DNA of 54,174 nt from Desulfobacterales bacterium (lineage in GTDB: Bacteria > Desulfobacterota > Desulfobacteria > Desulfobacterales > JAHEIW01): contig JAQYWI010000011.1 of the NCBI GenBank assembly GCA_030145015.1, forward strand, positions 2,437-56,610, in the 5' to 3' direction. Made by a program: the position numbers and the translations under genes. Below, piece after piece: positions 48,986 to 54,174 of the stretch (positions within the stretch are counted from its first letter, which is position 1; each line of letters begins with the position of its first letter). The notes below the pieces were generated by a model, which was not told the DNA's origin, made no database searches, and saw nothing but the letters and a program-made list of their open reading frames with translations.

Positions 48986-49804
48986 TTATAATTTTAGCAG
49001 GCGGGCCGCGTTTTCACCCAGGATCATTCCTTTGGCTTCCGCATTTATATTCAAGCCCTGCAAGGCTTCTATATTCTCTTTAAAAGTGGGCACTCCCGGC
49101 CAGTCGGAGCCGTAGATTATCTTATGCGCAATGCGCTCCAATTCCGGGAAATAGGTCAACAACTTTTGCGGCGGCAGGCCGGAAACTTCCATAAAAACAT
49201 TTTCATGAATGCGGGCGAGAGAAAAGGCTTTTTCATACCAGAATGGACGTCCGCTATGGGCCTGGATCACATTCAGCCCCGGAAAGTCCACGGCCACATC
49301 ATCGATGTAGATTGGATCTCCGTATTTCAGTCTGGCGCCGGTAAAAATGGATGAACCGATATGCATTAACACCGGGATCTCCAGTTCCCGGGCCTTGGCG
49401 TACAGCGGGTAGATTTTGGCGTCGTTGGGGTAGTAGTGCTGGTAGGTCGGATAAAGTTTTAATCCTTTGAAGCCCGCATCGCGGACCCACCTTTCCAGCT
49501 CATCTGCAGGGTTTTCGGCGGTATTGGGGTCAATACTGGCAAAAGGGATCAGGCGCGGGCTGTGGGAGCAGAATTGGGCGACATCCTCATTCGCGGCGAT
49601 TCCTGAAGTGATCGGTGCCAGTTCCGCCAGTATGACCGCATAATCAATACCGGCTTCATCCATAAGCCCGACAAAGGCTTCCGGGGAAGCGTAGGTTTCA
49701 AGCATCCAGTCCATGCGATCGCCCCATCCCCGGCGCAGCAGCTCCATGTAAGCCGGTGTGCGGCTGCGGTAATAAGCCGTATGGACATGAAAGTCGATAA
49801 TCAT
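48986..49804 (-). CDS. Amidohydrolase family 2 (TIM-barrel) protein
   Basis: Metal-dependent hydrolase or decarboxylase of the ACMSD type. The 272 residues have the N-terminal metal pair His6/His8 (DFHVHT). A later VLMHIGSS histidine, IQAHSGRPFW and the C-terminal aspartate in IIYGSDWPG complete the single-metal site. GLKLYPTYQHYYPND in the middle is typical for the family. Many members decarboxylate or hydrolyse aromatic acids, which would suit the adjoining PaaK ligase. Substrate unknown. Confidence 0.88.
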   Translation of the reverse strand: MIIDFHVHTAYYRSRTPAYMELLRRGWGDRMDWMLETYASPEAFVGLMDEAGIDYAVILAELAPITSGIAANEDVAQFCSHSPRLIPFASIDPNTAENPADELERWVRDAGFKGLKLYPTYQHYYPNDAKIYPLYAKARELEIPVLMHIGSSIFTGARLKYGDPIYIDDVAVDFPGLNVIQAHSGRPFWYEKAFSLARIHENVFMEVSGLPPQKLLTYFPELERIAHKIIYGSDWPGVPTFKENIEALQGLNINAEAKGMILGENAARLLKL

Positions 49805-49806
49805 AA

Positions 49807-50019
49807 TTAAAGGCGCTTTTTTGAATTAATCCTGGCGCAGGCGTAATTGCAATTCTGACAGATTCCACCGTGATGCTGGCGGAATTGGAGATGACCTGTA
49901 TCCAGGTTGTTTCTGTAAAAATAATGGCGGTTACATACTCGACAGTAACCTCTCAGGTAAATAAGATCCGGGTCTTCTGCCCTTGGTTCTGTGAGCTTTT
50001 TCTTTTTAAAGTCTTTCAT
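49807..50019 (-). CDS. Small zinc-ribbon protein, function unknown
   Basis: 70 residues with two CxxC knuckles, YCRVC (near 26-29) and ICQNC (near 54-57), enough to bind one zinc. Between them is an aromatic, His-rich stretch. The stop lies 2 bp from the amidohydrolase start, so it is coupled to that gene. No recognised family; it could be a regulatory or chaperone-like partner. Small size keeps confidence moderate. Confidence 0.55.
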   Translation of the reverse strand: MKDFKKKKLTEPRAEDPDLIYLRGYCRVCNRHYFYRNNLDTGHLQFRQHHGGICQNCNYACARINSKKRL

Positions 50020-50029
50020 ATCTTTTCTT

Positions 50030-50164
50030 GGTTTCAGGTGTCAGGTTTCAGTCAGTTTTCGAGTACGAGGACGAGTACGAGGACGATATTTTATTCTCCT
50101 CATTCTACTCGTCCTCGTCCTCGTACTCGGGAGCCGTCTAATAATACCTCTGACACCTGACACC
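50030..50164. repeat. Doubly nested palindrome (GTTTCAGGTGTCAG outer, GAGTACGAGGAC inner)
   Basis: Outer arms GGTTTCAGGTGTCAG (50030-50044) and CTGACACCTGACACC (50150-50164) pair at 14 of 15. Inner arms 50060-50082 (words CGAGTACGAGGA) and 50107-50129 pair at 21 of 23. The outer words are those of the elements at 27686, 40475 and 47621; the inner words are unique here. It is in the 223-bp gap between the ADP-forming ligase and the zinc-ribbon gene. Confidence 0.85.
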
Positions 50165-50242
50165 AAACGCTCGAAATAAAGTTAAGATTTTGTTAAGGAT
50201 AATTTCCACCATCCGGAGCAACGTTACGAATGTTACTCATCC

Positions 50243-52408
50243 TTACTGTAACAGAACCAGGGCATCGACTGCCTTGGCCCCGCGGTCATCTTCTAAAATG
50301 ATTAACGGGTTAATGTCTAGTTCTGCGATTTCGCCTTTTAACTCATCCGCGAGACAGGCGGTTTTAAGGAGCACCTCGGCCAGCGCAGCCACGTCAGCCG
50401 GTTTGCGGCCCCGTGCGCCCTGGAGTATGCGGGCGCCTTCAATCTGTTGAATCATATCCTGCACATCTTTTTGGGATACCGGTAATATGCGTATGGCCAC
50501 ATCTTTTAATATCTCCACAAAGATGCCGCCCAGCCCGAACATAATGGTCGGGCCAAACGGATCTTCGCGGGACACACCCACAATGGTTTCTACGCCCTGG
50601 GCCGATACCATTTCCTGAATTAGAACACCTTCCAAGACGGCATCGGGGCGATTGGCCTTCGCTTTTTCCAATATCTGATTGTATGCCTGCTGCAAGGCAT
50701 CCGGGGAATTAATATTGAGCGCCACAACCCCGGCTTCGGTTTTGTGGGGAATTTCCTCTGAGATGACCTTGGCAACCACGGGATATCCGATGCGGCCGGC
50801 GGCCTCAACGGCTTCATCAAGAGAAGCAGCCAGTACTTCTTCTGTAACGGGGATGCCGTAGGCGGCCAGAAGCTTTTTGGCTTCATATTCACTCAGGCGG
50901 TTTGTACCCTTTTGTTTGGCCGCATGAATAACCGCAAATGCTTTTTCTTTGCGATCCACCGGAAAATTCGGTAATCCGGTTGAGGCCGCTGCCTGGGAGC
51001 TCTCATAGTGTCTGAGGAATTCAGCATATGTTGCCAGGGCATTTAAGGTGCACGCACAGCGGGTCGGTGTGACAGCAACGTGAATACCCTTGTCCATGAG
51101 CCACTGGATCCATTGCTTGGGGCCTTCCGGCCAGCACACCATTAACGATTTTTGAATGTCTTTGCGCTGGTTTACGATTTTCAGCAAATCACGGGCCTTC
51201 TGCTCTGCCGTGGCTTTGGACATCAGCAGCAGGGGGACCAGCATATCAAAATCCGGGGCGGCAAACATCACCTCAAGAGCCCCCTTTACCAGGGCCGGGT
51301 TACTCAAACTCTGCCCGGTCAAATCCACCGGGTTTTTGACCGAGCCCAGCGATGGGACCACTTGCGTTAGCTTTTCAAGGGTCGAGCCGTGGATCTCGGA
51401 TACCTCCAATCCCAACTGCGCACATCTTTCCGTCAGCAGCACCCCGCCACCCCCCGATTCGGTCATGATCCCCACTTTTTTGCCCCGGGGTAGGGCGGTA
51501 GAGGCCAGCGCCATGGAAAAATCGATCAGCTGGCCGATGTCCCTGGCAACCACCACCCCTTTTTGTCTAAAGGCGGCTTCGTAGGCTTTGGTTGATCCGA
51601 CGATAGCACCGGTATGAGAGTGGGCAGCCCTTTTTCCGGCTTCGGTGTTCCCGACTTTGAGCAGGACCACCGGTTTGCCTTTTTGGGCGGCCCGGTCCAG
51701 CGCGCGCATAAGTTTTTGGCCGTCTTCGACCCCGGCCAAAAAACCGGCAATGACTTCGGTGTCGGGGTCATCGACCATATATTCCAGGAAATCACAGAAT
51801 TCCAGATCGGCCTCGTTGCCGGTGGCCGCCCAGTGGCTGAGCCCCAGGCCGACCCTGACGGCACGAACGAAGATGGTTGCGCCAAAGGCGCCGCTCTGGG
51901 TAATCAAACCCGTTTTTCCCGGGGCCATATCATCGATGACCTCAAGAGATTGGGAAAAGGTTGCCACCGTACGGTTTACCAGGCTGAGAAATCCGGTGGT
52001 GTTGGGCCCATAAATGAGCATCCCGGATTTACGGGCAAAGGCGCTCAATTCTGCCTGCAGTTTGCGGCCTTTTTCTCCGGTTTCGGCGAAACCGCCGCTA
52101 ATGATAACGGCGGCCTTGACCCCTTTTTGCAGCCCGATTTCCAAATTGGGCAGGATCGCTTTTGACGGAATGATGGCCATCAGAATATCGATGTCAGCGG
52201 GAACTTCGCTGAGATTGGGGTAACATCGAACGCCCGCGATCTCTTCATATTTCGGGTTGATGGGATAGATTTTACCGGGGTAGGCGAAGCGCAGCATGTA
52301 TGCAAGCGGCCGGCCGCTGACTTTATTCAGATCTGCAGAAGCGCCCAGGATTCCGATGGAACGGGGCTTAAAAAGATATTGAAGGTTTTTTCTTCTGGCT
52401 TGATCCAT
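50243..52408 (-). CDS. ADP-forming acyl-CoA synthetase (fused alpha-beta)
   Basis: NDP-forming ligase of the acetate-CoA ligase/acyl-CoA synthetase family, making or using acyl-CoA with ADP/ATP. The 721 residues have a CoA-binding domain (ILGASADLNKVSG near residues 19-31) and the succinyl-CoA-ligase-like part with the phosphohistidine in AAHSHTGAIVGS (about 260-271). The C-terminal ATP-grasp domain has PVVAKVISEEIPHKTEAG and ends in ELDINPLIIL. The fused order is normal for this family. It reads toward the zinc-ribbon gene and is 13 bp from the CoA-transferase upstream. Confidence 0.92.
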   Translation of the reverse strand: MDQARRKNLQYLFKPRSIGILGASADLNKVSGRPLAYMLRFAYPGKIYPINPKYEEIAGVRCYPNLSEVPADIDILMAIIPSKAILPNLEIGLQKGVKAAVIISGGFAETGEKGRKLQAELSAFARKSGMLIYGPNTTGFLSLVNRTVATFSQSLEVIDDMAPGKTGLITQSGAFGATIFVRAVRVGLGLSHWAATGNEADLEFCDFLEYMVDDPDTEVIAGFLAGVEDGQKLMRALDRAAQKGKPVVLLKVGNTEAGKRAAHSHTGAIVGSTKAYEAAFRQKGVVVARDIGQLIDFSMALASTALPRGKKVGIMTESGGGGVLLTERCAQLGLEVSEIHGSTLEKLTQVVPSLGSVKNPVDLTGQSLSNPALVKGALEVMFAAPDFDMLVPLLLMSKATAEQKARDLLKIVNQRKDIQKSLMVCWPEGPKQWIQWLMDKGIHVAVTPTRCACTLNALATYAEFLRHYESSQAAASTGLPNFPVDRKEKAFAVIHAAKQKGTNRLSEYEAKKLLAAYGIPVTEEVLAASLDEAVEAAGRIGYPVVAKVISEEIPHKTEAGVVALNINSPDALQQAYNQILEKAKANRPDAVLEGVLIQEMVSAQGVETIVGVSREDPFGPTIMFGLGGIFVEILKDVAIRILPVSQKDVQDMIQQIEGARILQGARGRKPADVAALAEVLLKTACLADELKGEIAELDINPLIILEDDRGAKAVDALVLLQ

Positions 52409-52421
52409 CCGGCCTGTTCCT

Positions 52422-53204
52422 CTATTCCTGCTTGGGTGTCGTGTATCGCTTTTCGGGATCCAGTTCCCTCAGGATCTGCAGTTCTTCCGCAGTGGGCGGC
52501 TCCGTAAAGGGCAGGTCGTCCGGAATAATCAACTCGAAGCCGGTTCTTTCTTTGACCGCTTCCAGAGTCGCTCCGGGGTGCAGGGCTTCGACCTGCATCC
52601 GGCGGGTTTTTTTATCAAAGCCGAAAATACCTAAATGGGTAATCACCTGGTAGACACCACCCACGAGCAACCCGGCTTTTTCGCGACTGTCTGCTCCCTG
52701 CAGGTAGCCGGGGGTTGTGATGAAATCCACTTTTTCGACAAAGCGCTTTTTCTCATGATGCATAGCGACCAGGATTTTAGATGCCAGGCTGGCGATGTCG
52801 TTGGCGCCACCGGTTCCGGGAAGCCGCACTTTGGGTTTGTCGGGATTCCCGATAAAAGAACTATTCAGGTTGCCGTATTGGTCGATTTGGGCACCGCCAA
52901 GGAATCCATAATCCACATAACCCCTTTGCTGAAGCAGCAGAACATCGGTGATCGAAAGCAGCATGTTGGCCCTGCGTGCGCAGCGCTGTTCGTTGGTTGA
53001 GGGAGGCAATTTGCCGGCTTCAACAAAGGGGCCAATCACGCCGCCTTCAAAAAGAATCGTCAAAGTCGGTGCATGGGTTTTTTGGGCCAGGATGCAGGAA
53101 ACCAGCGGCATGCCTGCCCCTCCGAAAACGATTTTTCCGTCATCGAGGGCTCTGGCGCTCATAACCGTAACCAGCTCGGCGGTATTGTAATCTGTTTTAG
53201 TCAT
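52422..53204 (-). CDS. CoA-transferase subunit B (GctB/IpdB-like)
   Basis: Beta subunit of a two-component CoA-transferase or hydrolase of the glutaconate CoA-transferase family. The ATG at 53204 (MTKTDYNTAEL) has a GGGGGA site and overlaps the alpha stop; an alternative start 39 bp further upstream is less likely. The 260 residues have the glycine-rich FGGAGMPLV near 27-35 and the segment LFEGGVIGP, which contains the glutamate expected at the active site. DYGFLGGAQIDQYGNLN and a LPGTGGANDIA loop follow. IpdAB-type homologues in steroid degradation act as ring-opening hydrolases, so hydrolase function is possible. Confidence 0.88.
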   Translation of the reverse strand: MTKTDYNTAELVTVMSARALDDGKIVFGGAGMPLVSCILAQKTHAPTLTILFEGGVIGPFVEAGKLPPSTNEQRCARRANMLLSITDVLLLQQRGYVDYGFLGGAQIDQYGNLNSSFIGNPDKPKVRLPGTGGANDIASLASKILVAMHHEKKRFVEKVDFITTPGYLQGADSREKAGLLVGGVYQVITHLGIFGFDKKTRRMQVEALHPGATLEAVKERTGFELIIPDDLPFTEPPTAEELQILRELDPEKRYTTPKQE

Positions 53205-54150
53205 TGTAAATCCCCCTTCCATTGGTGGTTGCCTCGAGGACATTCTTAAAATCCATCATCTGCAGATAGTCATTCCAGGTTGCCGGACCGTACACATATT
53301 GATCCAAATATTCTTTGACGCCATCGGGCCCTTTGCCCATCATGATTTTTACATACGTATCCATATGGGCATAATCGGGTTCGTACTGTCCGTAGCATTC
53401 GTGCGGCAAACAACCATAAGGGACCTCTACCACCGCATCGACGCAAAAGAAGGGGATGGTGGTTCGGTCGGGCGCTCTGCGAACTTGATCATTGCTGACG
53501 ACTCTTTCGGTGGTGATGATGACCTTGTTTGCGGCCATGGCAATGTCGGCATCCATAAAAGGGATGCCCTCACTTTGGACATTGCCGTAAGCATCGCAGC
53601 GCTGGGTATGGAGAATGGCAACATCCGGATTGAGCGCCGGCACTAAAGCAAGCTTCTCGCCGGTGTAGGGGCAGGTCATTTCCTTGATATCGGACAGACG
53701 TGGATAAAGATCTGATCCCATCATGACCCGGGTGGGCATAAAGGGGATACCCATGGCGCCGGCACGGTAGCGCAGACCCAGGGACATATGGCTCCATTCC
53801 TCAAACTTGGCAAGCCCCTCCTGCATGTAATGTCGCATTACCCGCGAAACGCCCCAGGTGACACCCGGGCTGAACCAGCTGGTGACGATATGTTTCGTCG
53901 CCCCGCCAACCAGCAGGAGATCACCTTCCGTTGAGGTGATACTGCGGGAGTAGACCAGATCCTTTTTCTTTTGGCGGATGATCTCCCAGATAACCGCCAT
54001 GGGAGTCCGGGAGTAATGACAGCCGCCTGAAGCGACGTGATCACCATCATTGATTATCCCCACGGCTTCTTCCAGAGACATCACTTTTTCGCGCAACCCT
54101 CTGTCCTTGTTTTCAATTATTTGTCTTAATTCCTGATACGGTTTAACCAT
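53197..54150 (-). CDS. CoA-transferase subunit A (GctA/IpdA-like)
   Basis: Alpha subunit paired with the next gene. The 317 residues show the family start MSLEEAVGIINDGDHVASGG, a SITSTEGDLLLVGGA segment and a late ILHTQRCDAYGNVQ. The ATG at 54150 is the last start in the window, preceded by a GGAGG-like site (rc of CCTCC at 54163). The subunit stop overlaps the beta start by 8 bp. It is the first gene of the right-end operon that includes the ADP-forming synthetase; genes upstream lie beyond the window. Confidence 0.9.
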   Translation of the reverse strand: MVKPYQELRQIIENKDRGLREKVMSLEEAVGIINDGDHVASGGCHYSRTPMAVIWEIIRQKKKDLVYSRSITSTEGDLLLVGGATKHIVTSWFSPGVTWGVSRVMRHYMQEGLAKFEEWSHMSLGLRYRAGAMGIPFMPTRVMMGSDLYPRLSDIKEMTCPYTGEKLALVPALNPDVAILHTQRCDAYGNVQSEGIPFMDADIAMAANKVIITTERVVSNDQVRRAPDRTTIPFFCVDAVVEVPYGCLPHECYGQYEPDYAHMDTYVKIMMGKGPDGVKEYLDQYVYGPATWNDYLQMMDFKNVLEATTNGRGIYND

Positions 54151-54174
54151 TAATTCTTTCCTCCATTGATAAAA

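Overview
The window reads as part of the chromosome of a strictly anaerobic, metabolically versatile bacterium, most probably an uncultured sulfate-reducing or syntrophic member of the Desulfobacterota. The reasons are an aldehyde:ferredoxin oxidoreductase, three flavoproteins of the fumarate reductase/adenylylsulfate reductase (AprA) type with AprB-like ferredoxins, a fused isobutyryl-CoA mutase, corrinoid and URO-D methyltransferase proteins, a reductive-dehalogenase-like protein, and many organic-acid importers and CoA ligases. No phage, CRISPR, rRNA or tRNA gene was found. The taxonomic call is an inference from gene content.

Left block (1-9264). A TRAP permease pair (dctQM, its binding protein presumably off the left edge) is followed on the + strand by a PaaK-type CoA ligase, a URO-D-family methyltransferase and a corrinoid protein. 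Facing them on the - strand is a set of acyl-CoA genes: a divergent succinyl-CoA-ligase-like pair, a wrecked enoyl-CoA hydratase and a 3-hydroxyacyl-CoA dehydrogenase.

Central catabolic block (9621-34851, all +). It opens with a GntR/FadR regulator and a thiamine-diphosphate enzyme. It then runs through three import systems, each followed by redox genes. (i) Tripartite tricarboxylate transporter 1 (TctC-B-A), AOR, class II aldolase, a 4,5-dihydroxyphthalate-decarboxylase-like protein, an AprA-like flavoprotein and an AprB-like ferredoxin. (ii) Tripartite tricarboxylate transporter 2 (TctC-A-B), a second class II aldolase, a DMT exporter, a second flavoprotein, and a GltD-like NAD(P)H oxidoreductase that carries an AprB-like ferredoxin domain as its own C-terminus. 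(iii) A TAXI-TRAP transporter, an AprB-like ferredoxin and a third flavoprotein. The repeated design (importer, ferredoxin, flavoprotein) suggests that imported carboxylates are oxidised or reduced by soluble flavin/iron-sulfur enzymes. The substrates cannot be read from the sequence.

Seam (34968-37591). A receiver-only response regulator, a small lipoprotein, a ribbon-helix-helix protein and a SAM methyltransferase sit in AT-richer DNA between the two catabolic blocks.

Right block (37631-54150, all -). Listed in map order: an AMP-forming acyl-CoA ligase, an IclR regulator, fused isobutyryl-CoA mutase (icmF) with its own TetR regulator and two matching operators, an orphan branched-chain-type binding protein, a reductive-dehalogenase-like protein, a PaaK ligase, an amidohydrolase, a small zinc-ribbon protein, an ADP-forming acyl-CoA synthetase and a two-subunit CoA-transferase. 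The theme is activation and carbon-skeleton rearrangement of short or branched acyl groups.

Several intergenic spaces are filled by imperfect, often nested palindromes built from short repeated words. Several of them share word sequences across tens of kilobases.
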